DNA of 64,000 nucleotides from Enoplosus armatus (Eukaryota; Chordata; Actinopteri; Centrarchiformes; Enoplosidae): NCBI RefSeq assembly GCF_043641665.1, contig NC_092194.1, positions 1,614,116 to 1,678,115 of the forward strand, read 5' to 3'. Shown piece by piece: positions 35,076 to 46,430 of this stretch (position 1 is its first letter; each line of letters starts with the position of its first letter). The notes under the pieces were generated by a model. It saw only the letters and a program-made list of their open reading frames with translations, ran no database searches and was not told where the DNA came from. The position numbers and the translations under genes were made by a program.

Positions 35076-36119
35076 AAAAATTGTGAATGAAAAGTTCCGT
35101 TTTAAAAAAACTGAAAGCAGAATTGTTGATTTTGAACCTTGAAAAAAACGACATCATGACCAAAACTTCGATATATGTGTACATAACATTTTTAGACTAC
35201 AATTCACTTTGGGTTCACCTCTGTGTGGTTTTAGTCCACTTTGGACTCGGGGGTCCAAGACCCCCCCCCCCCTCATCATGGGTCGCTAAAGCTCCTCATG
35301 TATTTATATATATAAATAAAATTTATATAACATGAAGCCAGGCTGCTTGGACCATTAGGACACATCATTCCAACAGTCCCTAGTATGGGTCAAACCCCTA
35401 TACCACGCTTCATCCTGCATTTCCCATAATGCAACTTGCTTATATATTTGAATCTTCCTGCCTTTTAAATGCTTATGTCCCCAGAAGACATACGTTTTCA
35501 CAGCGCCTGTTTAATCAATTCAATCAAACTGAAATGGAATTATAGACCCAAACCTCTTCGAGTTCTGCTACTCGAGCCAAACCTGGCCTGGTCTTGGACA
35601 TAATATTGGGTGGTTTGAGTTGGTTTGGGGGCCATTTTGTAGCTGAAGCGTCAAGTGTGGGGCAGGGTTTCGGGTCTGAATTTTAGCAGTAGCCCAGTTG
35701 GGTTCAGTTAGGCCCGGGTCTGCTGGCCTCAGGTGCAGGCTGGGTTTCAGTAAAGCCCACTTTGCGAAAGTCTGACCCAACGTACAGCCATGCCATTTGG
35801 GACAATCCACCAAGTTCAACACTCGCACTCTTCCCAGACAGGACAGTCTTCTAGAAAGTAAGTCTACCACAAAGAAAAAGGTGCACTCAAATGCTGGATA
35901 CTGGGACGAGCAGGCCTGTGTCTTCACCTTTTTTGTGTGTCCCATTTCAAGTAGTCTAAAGAAAATGAGTGCAACATTGGCACCTTGGAGTTAATTAGAT
36001 CTCCAGTCCACAGATCTGGTGTTACCACTTGTGTTAGCACTGTAGCTGGCCTCCCACCCCACACACACCCTCGTCACCCCCCCCAGGACACTCCGTCACT
36101 CCCCGCCACCATCACCCCC
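35076..36119. other. Unassigned sequence with repeat-like parts
   Basis: 35400-35420 contains CATTTCCCATAATGCAAC, a phrase shared in varied form with 12419 and 52826. 35530-35800 has the recurring GGGTC/GGGTTT/GGCC texture of a dispersed repeat. Boundaries and family could not be fixed. Confidence 0.4.
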
Positions 36120-36249
36120 ACCCCATCACAGCAGATTAGGCGCTAACTAACCCTCCTTTAATTAACTCATGATTAGGTATTAATATCTGGCGCAGGTTCC
36201 AGGCTTGCAGTTGTTGCCTTAATAAGTGGATTAGCGTTAGCCTCTCGCT

Positions 36250-36250
<1 letters not shown>
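36120..36250. promoter_or_regulatory. Candidate conserved non-coding block
   Basis: Unique sequence with CTTTAATTAACTCATGATTA, AGGTATTAATATCTGG and CCTTAATAAGTGGATTAGCG directly upstream of a CT array. Dense TAATTA and TTAAT cores, no reading frame. Confidence 0.36.

Positions 36251-36282
<32 letters not shown>
36251..36282. repeat. (CT)n microsatellite
   Basis: Sixteen CT units. Confidence 0.97.
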
Positions 36283-36285
<3 letters not shown>

Positions 36286-37960
36286 GGTAAGAGATATCTA
36301 TCCTCCTCTCCATTTCACCCTCCTTCCACATGCATCCCTTTTGGCTCTCTCTGGCAGCCGTTCAAAAGCACAATTTTCCCTGCTAACAAGTTTGTTCTTG
36401 CGGTCAGCGTGGACGGATCTCGGTGTTATGAACACTTTGACGCGGGCAGAGTTACATGCAACGCAATACGCCCCATTCACACAGCCCATGAACAACACTG
36501 GGCTTTGATTTAGATATAGAGGGCTGCAGGGGGGGGGGGGTGACGTGTTTTTTGCAGGCGAACCCGGAAGTTAGCTCAAACACAGGACTTTGACCCAGGA
36601 GACCATGGTTTGTGTCCTGTGTGAAACCAGACGTCAATGACCACTTATTATTTCTCGACTTCACTTTCCAGTCGCACTTTTCAGGTCCAGGTTCAGGCGA
36701 CAAAACTACTTGGTGGGGGTTCAGGAAAAAGATCATGGTTTGCGTTAAAACAATAAGTTTGACGTTGACTTTGTTCCGCCACAAGGACGCAGGGACAGCA
36801 GTCTCCTGGGGTGAAGCGCTTCGCAAATCTAGGGGTACCATCTGGACACGGCCGATAATAAGGTCATGGGGTTAGTGACAGTACGGTAAAATACCTCCGT
36901 TCATGTTGCATTCTGGGTCATTTCGATTAAGCGGGAATATTTTGCAGATAGTTTGAGCTTGTTGTATCATTGCTGTAACCTTGCGGTAATATGCCATTGC
37001 TGTAAACAGTGGCCTAAAGACATCTAAAAACATAAAAAGATTCATTATTATGAGCAGTTATAATTAGCAGTGTTATATTAATATGATAATATGATTAATA
37101 TAGCTGGAGATCTTACAGCACAGTACAATATAATAAAAGACAGTAGAAACAGCCTGAAATGGAGGATGTTGTTCAGAGTCAGCGCCGCTCCCCTGGCAAC
37201 CGCAAGAGGCTACTCACCCTCCAGTGGTTCCAAATTCACGTGGATTCACGTGAGAACCCCAAAACTGAGCATCTAGGGCACAACCGCAAGTACATGGGTA
37301 TTGCAAGTATTGCAGTCGATTTGCGAAACAAGTTTGGAAAACACACGGCGGTATGTTTAACGCAATAACGAAGGGAGAACAATTCCGCATCTCTTCTGCC
37401 ACAGTGACCTTGAGGGTAGCGTATCTGTTGAAAAAGATCATAAAACACCCGAGACGATGTTTCCAACAGCACACTTCTTGAAGGGGCTTCTTCAGACCCT
37501 TTAAAGACAGAGGCAGGCAAATTGTTCTTTAAGAAACACTTGTAATATTTAGCAGGTGAAAAATACTCCCCCCCCAGCATATTAAAGCAAAGCCACCTGC
37601 ATCATTTAGCAGGTCCAAGGAGCAGCTTTCAGGGAGCACGCCGCAATTTAATGAGAGCGCGCTTGAGAGAGGCACTCGGCGGCATCAGAGAGAGACCACA
37701 ACAAAGTCAATTCGAGTATTTGCAGCTGGCCTGCAGCGGCGGTGTAAGCTCTTCATATGTGACCTCATGGCTTAAGGATCGAATGAATGCAACGTAGAAG
37801 GAATGAGGAGTGACGGAGGGAGGGATCCCAGCCAACCGGACTAACCCTACTCCTGGTCTTTTGTGATACTTACGAAGGGGTACGGTTTTCACCAAATCCG
37901 GTTATGATTATTCCACAGAAAGCGGTGGTAGTCCTGGTCACTCCATCCATCCTTTTCAAC
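36283..37960. other. Unassigned sequence
   Basis: One 12-base poly-G lies at 36529-36540. No gene, LTR or LINE signature was seen, and the open frames on both strands look random. Confidence 0.5.
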
Positions 37961-38110
37961 ATCCTTTTCCCTCGGGTGCCACCATCAGGTCAACGTTTTT
38001 AACGTGTCCAGTACCTGCCACTAGCATGCTAACGTACTAAACTCAGCTGGTGAACGCGTGGTAAGAATTATACCATGTTAACGTTGTCCTGCTGCAATTT
38101 CGGTGAACTT
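37961..38110 (+). mobile_element. Teleost dispersed repeat fragment
   Basis: GTGCCACCATCAGGTCAACG is followed by a TTTTTAACGTGTCCAG-type stretch and CTAGCATGCTAACGTACTAA. The word GTGCCACCATCAGG recurs at 43546-43559 in this window. The order matches an abundant teleost repeat that I know from memory and whose class I do not assert. Confidence 0.65.
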
Positions 38111-38383
38111 TACCTTTTAACTGTGGTGCTTTTAGCGGGTCTTTTCATTTTTACGTGTCCCGATACATTTAATCAATCACTGAGGTGTTTCTCCCACCCC
38201 CCCCCCCCTCCCCCAAGATGGGCATAAATCTCAGCATGATTCTGCACTGTTGGGAAGAATAGAAAGAAAAAAAATCACCTTTACCCTTCTCTTTTGTTGG
38301 ATGTTTGATCATTAGGATTGGATCTACAATACAGTCGCACCTCCAAACACCTCTCCTCCATCTCTTTTTATTTTCCCTTTTCC

Positions 38384-38386
<3 letters not shown>

Positions 38387-38415
<29 letters not shown>
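38387..38415. repeat. (TC)n microsatellite
   Basis: About 14 TC units. Confidence 0.96.
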
Positions 38416-38419
<4 letters not shown>

Positions 38420-38680
38420 TTGCATAAATGCCAGCTCCCCTACCTGAAAGCCTTTTGCGCTGATTTACGAGCGGGTTTGTGCCGTTCACATTATAAATCT
38501 CTCACCCCTGTGACACTCCTCTGCTGGTATTCATCCACCATTTTTTATTTTGTCTGTTTTGTTACAGAGTGCTTTGGACCGGGGCCAAGGAAAGGCACTC
38601 TGGGATTATCGAGAGGTTTAACAGGAATGAAGTGTGAATTAAAACCGAGCGGCTTCAGCGCCGCTGCCCACCTCGGAACC
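38416..38680. promoter_or_regulatory. Candidate conserved non-coding block
   Basis: Unique sequence with CATTATAAATCTC, GTTACAGAG and GTGTGAATTAAAACCGAG. A pyrimidine tract ending in TTACAG at 38561-38566 resembles a splice acceptor, but the following frames close quickly and no coding sequence can be defended. Confidence 0.27.
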
Positions 38681-39084
38681 CCCCCCCCCCAAAAAAAACC
38701 CTGCACCCGTGTCCTTTTTTTTTGTTTTCCTTTTTTCAAACCTCTCAGATAATTTCTCACCTCATATTGTGACGGCACATGAGGAAAGATTCAAAACGGC
38801 ATCAGGAAGGCCTCAAAACTAGCCTGAAAGTGCTTCAAGACTCAAATAAACAGACATTTAGAAGCTCAGAGAGGGAGAAAAAAATAGCTTTTAAGTGTCC
38901 TTAAATGGCCGGTGCGCATGCTTCTCTTTGCTCTTAATGGTGTTTTACACTTTGCCTTTCGATCGGCGATCACCAAAGTGACCATCACTACCCACATCTA
39001 TTATGTACGAGTGAATTTAACCTTCAAACTTCGCATTTCTTGAAAACATCTGCTGGGAATGATGAAATTCAGTTGAAAATATTG

Positions 39085-39101
39085 CCCCCCCCCCCCCCCC
39101 C
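39085..39101. repeat. Poly-C tract, 17 bases
   Basis: Uninterrupted C run. Confidence 0.97.
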
Positions 39102-39252
39102 GATCCAGTTTTATTACTTGCAACCGTCCATCCAAGCGAGATCTGATTTAATGCTGAAAACGTACGAAAGTCTTCCTCTGCAGATTCCGCCTATATAAGC
39201 ATATTATGTAAAATCATGGCAAATATGCGTACATATATGAAGCCTGAGCTGT

Positions 39253-39298
39253 GAATCAGAATCAGAATCAGAAATGCTAATATATGTATCAGAAATGC
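39253..39298 (-). mobile_element. LINE-type (TTCTGA)n tail, minus orientation
   Basis: GAATCAGAATCAGAATCAGA followed by a second CAGAAATGCT copy is the reverse complement of the TTCTGATTCTGAT tail seen at 26793-26803. Only the very 3' end is left. Confidence 0.5.
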
Positions 39299-39412
39299 TT
39301 GTTACGTGATCCAAGTTTGGCCAATTTTGAATCACAGCCACGTAGCCAACAGGGACATCGAAGCATCGTCATGCAATTCTCAGTTTGTTGGTGAAATGAT
39401 CTCATCTGCTAC

Positions 39413-39434
39413 GTTAGGGTTAGGGTTAGGGTTA
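39413..39434 (+). repeat. Interstitial telomere repeat (TTAGGG)3
   Basis: GTTAGGGTTAGGGTTAGGGT is a short perfect run of the vertebrate telomere unit embedded in unrelated sequence. Confidence 0.9.
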
Positions 39435-39721
39435 CGTGGTGGAGGTAAAGGGAAACATCTGCCTTCAGGAAGCTGCAGCATTCCTCTCAATAGGAAGGTG
39501 CGCAGAAGTTTTAATTGCATTAGCTTCTTCATTACGCACATTACAAGAAAGGGTCACGGGGTCAGTCTAATTAAGGAACAATATGCATACCTTTGATGTG
39601 TATTATTTGATACTAATCATAAAAGTAGTCTTTTCATAAATGATATGTAGTACAAAGTTGCCACGTATGCAATGTTCCAGGAAAACAACTAGCAGACGTT
39701 GGGGTCCCATAAAAGATAAGA

Positions 39722-40060
39722 TGTGTTGTTGTTTAGACGAGGTCTTCCTTGGTATGTGAAAGGTTATCTCTGAGAGGTTAAGGTACGTGAAACATCATTC
39801 TGAGAGGTCTCTTTTCCTGACCCCTAGATAGGGAACGGAAGCTTACAGACTTGTGTGTTATAGTAGGACCCCATGCATGTCTAAAGGTATAAAAGACGAG
39901 CTTGAACAGTGTTCGTGGCAGCAGTACTGATTTGGCTACGGGTGCTGTACAGGTTAAGATGCGCAAACCTGTTGATCCTGATCTTTGGCGCAAATAAACA
40001 ATATTATGTGAAAAGTCAGTATCAGCGGAGTTTCCTTCCATCATCGGATCATCGCCTACA
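39722..40060 (+). mobile_element. Probable LTR, boundaries uncertain
   Basis: GGTATAAAAGACG (TATA box at 39888-39894) is followed about 105 bases later by AATAAA (39993-39998), an arrangement typical of the U3-R-U5 core of a retroviral-type LTR. A TG start near 39722 and a CA end at 40060 are plausible, but I found no matching target duplication and no second copy. A small promoter with nearby polyadenylation signal is the alternative. Confidence 0.4.
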
Positions 40061-40354
40061 TCTGGGGAATGAAGAAGAAATTAACAACACCTTTAAAAAA
40101 AGAAAATGTATGTGTAAATCTGTAAAAATGTATTAGTCCTTTCTACTATCTTTTCAAATATCACGTGGTCACGTTGAAGACAGGAGACGGATAACTAGAG
40201 AAGAAAAAGAAACGATCGATTCACCAATTTCGTAATTTCAGAGTGGAATACAAGTAACATCAGTAATGTCTGCGGTTCTCACTGCTCACGTCCTTCGGTA
40301 AAAAATGAGTGCTACGTAACAGTCGACACAGTATCAAAGGTCCTCATTCGCCTA

Positions 40355-40600
40355 TTCAGATGAGGAATGTGCTACCTGGAATGCTCGTGTGTGGCGACGG
40401 CGGCGGCGGTGGCGTGCTGGAAGGCGACGGATGAAAATGACGGCGGAATCCGAGCTGCTGGAGGTCGTCTCCTCCTCTCCCTCCCCATCTGGATGCCTTT
40501 TATTTTCCGCGATCCCGACAACCTGTGTTGAGACTCGGCTTTAATCACTCAGCGAGGGACTGTCTGCAAAGGTCAGCTCCGTTGATTAAGTGTGGAAAGG
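40355..40600. promoter_or_regulatory. Candidate conserved non-coding block
   Basis: Unique sequence around a short GGC repeat (about 40397-40412). It includes GGATGAAAATGACGGCGG, which is 17/18 identical to 50964-50981, and GGCTTTAATCACTCAGCG and CCGTTGATTAAGTG. No reading frame. Confidence 0.3.
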
Positions 40601-40953
40601 GAGAGTTGTCATCTTTTATGCCGGGCGTGGTGATATCTCTATAATTCTCTGTAGGAGACGTGGTTGTTCCGAGGGGGCTTTGTGCTTACAGAGGCATTAT
40701 AGGAGATGTTCTCTCTGGGCTCCGTTGAATCATGTTGGAACACCCGCTTACAGAATAAATCAATCCAGCTTCAAAGTGGACATTCATGAGTTCTTCATTA
40801 GGTGTACTTCCTTGCCAGCTATGATGCTCATCGTGGGCATTTCCAGACTACACGATTTTTCCTGAAGCAAGTGCGGGTAGCTGCACTGGGAAAGTAAAGA
40901 GAGATGAGTGTTTCTGCAGAAATGTGTATGTCCAAAGGTAATGAACAGTTAAA

Positions 40954-40979
40954 ACACACACACACACACACACACACAC
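40954..40979. repeat. (CA)n microsatellite
   Basis: Thirteen CA units. Confidence 0.96.
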
Positions 40980-41153
40980 TAGCAGTGTTTGAGTGCCTGT
41001 CGTTTCCTATAAAAGCTGAAATGCCACCAGTGTCATCAGTGGTTGACGCACCTTGACATGGTCAAGGTACGCCACTGTCCAAGTCTCCCAGCTTCCACTT
41101 TTCAAGGATCTTCATCGCATTTCCGGCACATCCTGGCTACTTATTTTGCCAAT

Positions 41154-41345
41154 ATGGCTACTCTTATCAAGCTCCTCTCCTGTGGAGCCAGATCCCAGTT
41201 TGGGGCCCGGGAGGCAGGCACACTCTCTACTTTTAAGAGCAGGCTTAAAACTTTCCTTTTTTGATAACGCTTATAGTTAGGGGCTGGCTCAGGCGGGGGC
41301 CTTGGACCAGCCACTGGTTATGCTGCCATAGGCCTAGACCGATTT
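41154..41345 (+). pseudogene. LINE reverse-transcriptase C-terminal remnant and 3' UTR
   Basis: The frame ending at stop 41262-41264 closes with GAREAGTLSTFKSRLKTFLF. The final LSTFKSRLKTFLF matches the conserved tail that ends the reverse-transcriptase protein of L2/CR1/Rex-type non-LTR retrotransposons. The following sequence GATAACGCTTATAGTTAGGG also fits the 3' UTR of such elements in teleosts, from memory. Everything upstream (polymerase motifs, endonuclease) is missing, so this is a 5'-truncated dead copy. The exact clade cannot be set from about 20 residues. Confidence 0.75.
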
Positions 41346-42420
41346 GACTAATGCATGTGACCGACCCAAAAAGACACTCGATAATGTGAACCTGGCCGAG
41401 CTAGCGACAGCTTTAGTTTTCAGCCCACAGCTGCTGCTCTGACATGCCGACATGCTCGCTACTTGTAGCTACCCAGTGATTTGCTCATTAGCCCACTTTG
41501 TGGCTGAGTGTCATGGAACTTGGCTTGGTGTTCTGGACTAAATGTCAGCCGTTCCTGGCTGTTTCATATGTAACTGAAACATTTGACCAGGTTATGGGGG
41601 TGTGGATCTTGGTGTGGAGCCCATTTCATCCGAGAATCAGCTCTGGTTCAGCAATGTTTGAAAAAAAAACCTCCAGAAGGTCATCTGACAAAGACTCTTC
41701 TAACCATCTGGATGAAAAAAAAGATTTGGTCTGCTACATGGTACAAAAGATGTTTCACTTGTTTCCTAAGTTTTTGTTTCCTTATCAAAATAAAGATGGC
41801 AGCTGGTGGTTACCGGGATCTGGCATGAACTCGTCAAGCAAGTACGCCAGATTTAGGCCACTGCTGGGCCAGGTCTAGGTTGTTGTTGTGGTCATATGAC
41901 GCATTTTGAACAAGAGCGCCTATGTTTGGACAAGATCCAGTTAAGTACCAACAGTCTGGGCCTATCGAGGTACCCGGGCTGGCTTGCATTCTGCTCTGTC
42001 ACCTGTGCCACCGTTTTTACAATTGCACTGGTCTCTGGGACAGGTCTGCGGGGGTCTGATCCGAAAAATGACAGGAAACGTTCAGCATGAGCCTTCATAG
42101 AGAATGTCGTGAACACGAGTAAAACAAACTCCCATCCAGGCCTTTGACTTTCTGAATGCGAGGATCGGGCCCGTCGCGGACCAGCTGATAGTTTGAAAAA
42201 CATTTTATTCCATTAATTATTTATATCCTTCGAGGTCTGGCATGACAGATCATCAGACATATGGAGGAGTGGAGGATGCAAAATACTAAGTGAGTGAGCG
42301 ACATAGGGAATTAGAGAGAGGGAGCGACAACAAGGTTGTCAACTGCAGACAGGCATCATATGCCTGGGACAAAATGCCAGACCCGGAGTTAATCTACCAA
42401 TGACCTGCTGTTGGCGGTGG
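41346..42420. other. Unassigned, partly repeat-like sequence
   Basis: 41800-42060 has the GGGCC/CTGGGCCAGGTCTAGG texture of a dispersed repeat. The 126-codon plus frame at 41498-41878 shows no domain and is not supported as a gene. Confidence 0.4.
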
Positions 42421-42421
42421 A

Positions 42422-42439
42422 GTGTGTGTGTGTGTGTGT
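42422..42439. repeat. (TG)n microsatellite
   Basis: Nine TG units. Confidence 0.95.
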
Positions 42440-42603
42440 TGGATAGTGAGGATTTAAGCATTTGTATATACAAATATGTGTAAATGTAGTTGTACATAGA
42501 TATGCATGTGGGTGTGTGTCGAGAAAAAAGTGAGAAAAAGAAATAAAAGTAATTTTTAATCAAACTTAGCCTTGTGTGTTTGCGTGTGTAATGAACCTAC
42601 ACC

Positions 42604-42627
42604 GGGGGGGGGGGGGGGGGGGGGGGG
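42604..42627. repeat. Poly-G tract, 24 bases
   Basis: Uninterrupted G run. Confidence 0.97.
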
Positions 42628-43133
42628 ATCTCAGCAGCCCCACCTCCAGTGTTTCCATGGCGGCGACCTTTTCACCAGGCAGCGTCACGAAGATTGATTG
42701 GTCACCAGAAGAGCAAGGATCCGATCAATGTATTTATAGCTTACAGCATATGGACCTTGTGGCAACGACTGGATGGTGAGGCCAGAGTAACGTTCAAAAA
42801 CCTATTCTGCCTTATGGGTGCGCAACAAATTCATGAGACTCCATTATGGCGTCAAAGCAGAGCGTCACAAAGCAAATGAATTCCGCCATGGGTTTCTGAG
42901 GGGACTGGAAAGGCCTGTATTGGGGTGAAAGGGCTGAGGCCTGGGTGAACCTGGGTTGTCATATCCATTCAGTATGGGGTCCTATCAAAGAGGAGTCCTG
43001 GGTATATTTGAAAACCCCTAGAGTAGTTTGTTACCTTGTAGGCCTTGTCACCTGAAGTCAGATGATACCATATTACTGAATCCCGCCTCTCTTAAGCCTT
43101 TGCTGCTGACCATTTGGGACTGGTGGTGGAGCC
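42628..43133. other. Unassigned sequence
   Basis: No gene found. Given its neighbours, it may be the 5' part of the decayed LINE copy that follows. Confidence 0.4.
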
Positions 43134-43226
43134 CAGTTCTCCGTGCCACATATCTGGAACAAACTCTCAGAAATCTGGAGGTCCGCTCCAAGTCTCACTT
43201 CTTGTAAATCTCTCACTGCACTGTAA
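43134..43226 (+). pseudogene. Second LINE reverse-transcriptase C-terminal remnant
   Basis: Translation from 43134 gives QFSVPHIWNKLSEIWRSAPS, then LTS-CKS and a stop at 43224-43226. The pattern F-S-V-P-x-x-W-N-K-L-x-x-x-x-R-S-A-P-S-L-x-S matches the conserved C-terminal segment of L2-type LINE proteins. Mutations have replaced the usual FKS-LKTHLF ending, so this is an old dead copy in plus orientation, about 2 kb downstream of the remnant at 41.2 kb. Confidence 0.7.
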
Positions 43227-43254
43227 TTTCTAGCCATGCTGGCGGTCAGTTGGT

Positions 43255-43575
43255 CACTAGGTCAGTTGGCTGGACGGTCCACTGCTTTGGTCCCGACTGA
43301 AATGTCGACATGATTTGCCACGATGGTTGCTCCGGACATTCATCGTTTCCTAGAGGATGAATTCCGATGGCGATCCCCTGACTTTCCCTCTCGCACCACC
43401 AACAGGTTGATATATATATATATTTTTTTTTTAATTGAAATACCTCGACAACTACAGGATGGATTGGCATGAAACTTGGTTCAGACACTCATGGTCTCCC
43501 ATAGGGTGATTTCGTGAAAACTTTGATCCATTCACCTTTCATCTAGTGCCACCATCAGGCATACACTTCTGTTTA
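43255..43575 (+). mobile_element. Teleost dispersed repeat, about two tandem units
   Basis: Unit 1 has GACATTCATC, AGAGGATGAATTC and GATCCCCTGACTTTCCCTC. Unit 2 has CTACAGGATGGATTGGCATG, AAACTTGGTTCAGACA and GTGCCACCATCAGG. These phrases recur with changes at 49078-49446 and, for the last, at 37976-37990, so the family is repeated within the window. From memory it is very abundant in teleosts. A (TA)n tract splits the two units. Confidence 0.7.
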
Positions 43576-44506
43576 TCCAATTTGTTTTATGAATCAGAAT
43601 CAGATTTTTTTAGGGGGCATTTCCATATACTCTAAGCCATGGTAGTGACCATGGTATTGCAGTGCCTAACTATCACAATAGAGGGTTAAGATTCTGGACC
43701 TTGACCCCACAGTCATCTGCAAAAAGGACTTTTTTTTTATACATATACTGTATAATACATTATTCTTCAGTTTTTTCTTTCTTTCTTCCTCCTGATCTTA
43801 CGGGGTCAAGCTCAGGTCCAGGGTTTTGTCATAGCATGTTCCTTCTACCCCAGTGGATATTGTCATCGTCGCTGTGACAATACCCCAGTGAGATTAGATC
43901 AGTGAAAGGTCCTCAGGGTCAGGCCTTGTCTACATCTATAACATTCAAATCTATGGACTTCTTTGTTTCAGAAATCTTAAAAAGGCATGATGAATTATTG
44001 TAGTTCAAAGCACAAAAAAAACATGCTTACTTTGATCCTTTAAACTCCTTTAAAGCTGTTGCCATTTTGTCTTTCTGCTGGAGAAGATGATCACCACCTC
44101 GTTCTGGAATGTGACACGCATATTGCAATTCCTCATCCATGCATTTAACACTCAGAAGGTCATTTTAAAAGATATTTTCCTTTTTTCTGTGTTTGTGTAG
44201 TTTTATATGACTGTTTTGCTGATTTTTCTTCAGAGTTATTCATCAAAGTAAAGATTGTAAACCAAGCACTGTCTAAATACTCCTCCCATTAAAGGGTTAT
44301 TCCAGTGATTTCGTAAAGCAGCGTCAAGCATCTCAGCCTCAGATCAGCTTTGGTGTTCATAAATGCTCATAAAAGCTCATGAATGTCCTGAACATCTCTA
44401 ACTGGCACTGAACGTTGGCACTGGACATCCAATATGACACCATGGCCATTCAAGAGTTTGACCCTGGTCTCGATTTTAGTGATAAAAGATGGATCTGATG
44501 AGCAGG
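43576..44506. other. Unassigned sequence with a LINE-type tail word
   Basis: GAATCAGAATCAGATTT at about 43592-43608 matches the minus-strand LINE tail word. The rest holds no recognised feature. Confidence 0.45.
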
Positions 44507-44910
44507 TGTCATGAATCCTCCCTGATCTCCTGCCTTTCTCCAGTAACCCCCTTCCCTCACCTGGCCTGCTTCACCCAGTCACCCTCCTGCTTCCCATTCC
44601 CTCTGATTAGATCCAGCCCCTACATATATATATATACCGGCCCGTTCCTTTACCCAGTGGCCAGATTATCTTTTGCACTGCGCTAAGCTTTCCGGAGTCC
44701 GTTGCCTAATTCCTGATACTGCCTATCTGAACCTCTGTCTGAGTCCCTAGACTCTGGTTCTGTGCCTGATCCCTGCCGGCCTTTCTCCGACTGATCTTTT
44801 GGTGGTTTGACCCTTTATCAGATTAAACCTTATTTGACTTTGGTATGTACCTGATTGACAATGAGTCGTGCTTGTGGGTTCTTGCCCGTTCCGTGTCGAT
44901 GAGCATAACA
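44507..44910 (+). mobile_element. Solo LTR, 404 bp, with near-perfect target duplication
   Basis: Starts TGTCATGAATCC and ends GAGCATAACA. It is flanked by GCAGG (44502-44506) and GCAAG (44911-44915), a 5-bp duplication with one change. Inside are a TATA-type tract (44621-44636) and a variant polyadenylation signal ATTAAA (44822-44827), in LTR order. Composition is pyrimidine-rich like the LTR at 15991-16550, but the two do not align closely, so they are different families or very diverged. No internal retroelement genes are nearby. Confidence 0.72.
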
Positions 44911-46070
44911 GCAAGTTTGATTCGGGCTTGAATGAAGCGCGGGTAACGTTTCTGGTTCCCTGTGAATGCACAGTAGAGTTACAGGCAAGACTTGCTCCAT
45001 ATGGTGTCACTCACACAGTAGCATATTTAGTTCCCTTTTATTTTTCCCACAGTGTACATGTCCCTCCATGCTTATTGTCCCACATGACAAACATTGTCTT
45101 GGATTAAAAGGGTTGAGAGGGACTGTTGGTGGGACAGTTGTATTATTCTACGAACACTGCTGAACATAGAACTGCGGACAAAACGTTTTGCATGTGTTAC
45201 ATAAATGTAAATGCCTTTTGAAAAGTACATTTTAGCTTCTAACGCGAGACATAATGTCGACATCAGAGCATGCCAGTGAATGACAGTGATCAGACCTGAC
45301 GTGGAAACTTCAAAAGAATCACTCTAATTTCCTTTCTGGCGCTCGGATTAATTTGTGAGACATCTGAAACGCATTGTTCTGGTGACGAAAGTAATTATTT
45401 CTGCACCCCGCAGTATCCCTCTTGCCATTAATGCAGTGTGCATATAGGCCACATGGTCCCACTGACGTCTGCATAAATGGGTCTTTCTCTGTTTTTAACA
45501 TGACAATTTGAAAGGCCTCTATGAGGTTTCCGTCAGAGGAAACGTGGGTTGAATGTAGTCCAGTATATGCTGTAAATTCTACGGTGCTCTGAAGTAAGTG
45601 GGCTGGATTAGTCCAATGCGTCTACCTGTCATACAAAGAACTAGACAAACAATTAGGGCATGAACAGCGGTTTGTAATAAAAGATGTCTCTTTTACGATC
45701 TCCCCGATGTCAGATGTGAATGTCCTTTCTCCTGTCGTATACCGACTCTTGGTCGATGACCTTTGACCTCTTCTCAGCGAAGGCTGGGAGTAATTATGGT
45801 GTGGTGTTCACAGCTGATGCTGTCCGTCGCTGCTATTCATTCACCCTCTTGTCCAGGGTCCTTACTGTTTAACTGGTGCCCCCCCCCCCCCCGGTGAGCC
45901 AGACTAGGACTAAAGAAACTACGCAGATAAAAAACTGCAAAAGTGGACGTTTTCATTTCTCTCTTTTCTTGTACTCTTTCTCCATTATTTCACCCATGAC
46001 CTCCCCATATATAATATAACATATTTATTCCTTTCCAACCTATAATTTATTTATTTACGTTTTCCACCTG
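44911..46070. other. Unassigned sequence
   Basis: Contains a 14-base poly-C (45879-45892) and nothing recognisable as a gene. Confidence 0.55.
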
Positions 46071-46430
46071 TTACACGGACCTGTTGCAGGTAACTGAACC
46101 AGAGCAGCACTCCATGATCCGTGCGAAGATATTACCAGTGTAGTTCCTCAGAATCAAAGAGCAGGAGCTGTATTCAGACCGCAATGCAATCGTAAGATTC
46201 ACCGCAAGAGACGAGGCAGGTTGGGACAAAACCTGGACACCTTCCAACGTCTCATCATAAAATCTCTCCCGGTATGCAGTGAACAGCTCCGGCGCGGCCT
46301 GTGTCGTGTTTCCTTCAGTGTTTCCTTCAGTGTCGGGGTGCAGGAAGGCGTGGAGGTGTAACTCAGACGAACAGGCAGGATGACAGACAGGTGAATCGCC
46401 GCTGTCTTCACCTCCTCTTCGCTCCACGCT
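46071..46430 (-). other. Unexplained minus-strand open frame, possible exon fragment
   Basis: The frame runs to a stop at 46071-46073 and has no ATG; the first possible start is GTG at 46425-46427. Its C-terminal part contains SLAVNLTIALRSEYSSCSLI, then RNYTGN and a cysteine pair. The layout, an amphipathic stretch followed by an S/C-L-I-x-N-x-T-x-N strand, loosely recalls the start of actinoporin-like proteins of fishes, but the likeness is about 25 residues and from memory. No splice sites were convincing. A broken duplicate, a real exon or chance all remain possible, and chance is the most likely. Confidence 0.2.

Noticed and set aside
34660..35184. 174-codon minus-strand frame
   Set aside because: Low complexity, rich in S, P, L and F; a direct consequence of the polypurine plus strand.
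38550..38640. Splice-acceptor-like pyrimidine tract ending in TTACAG
   Set aside because: Two of the three frames that follow close quickly, no donor site was identified, and the third frame has no recognisable product.
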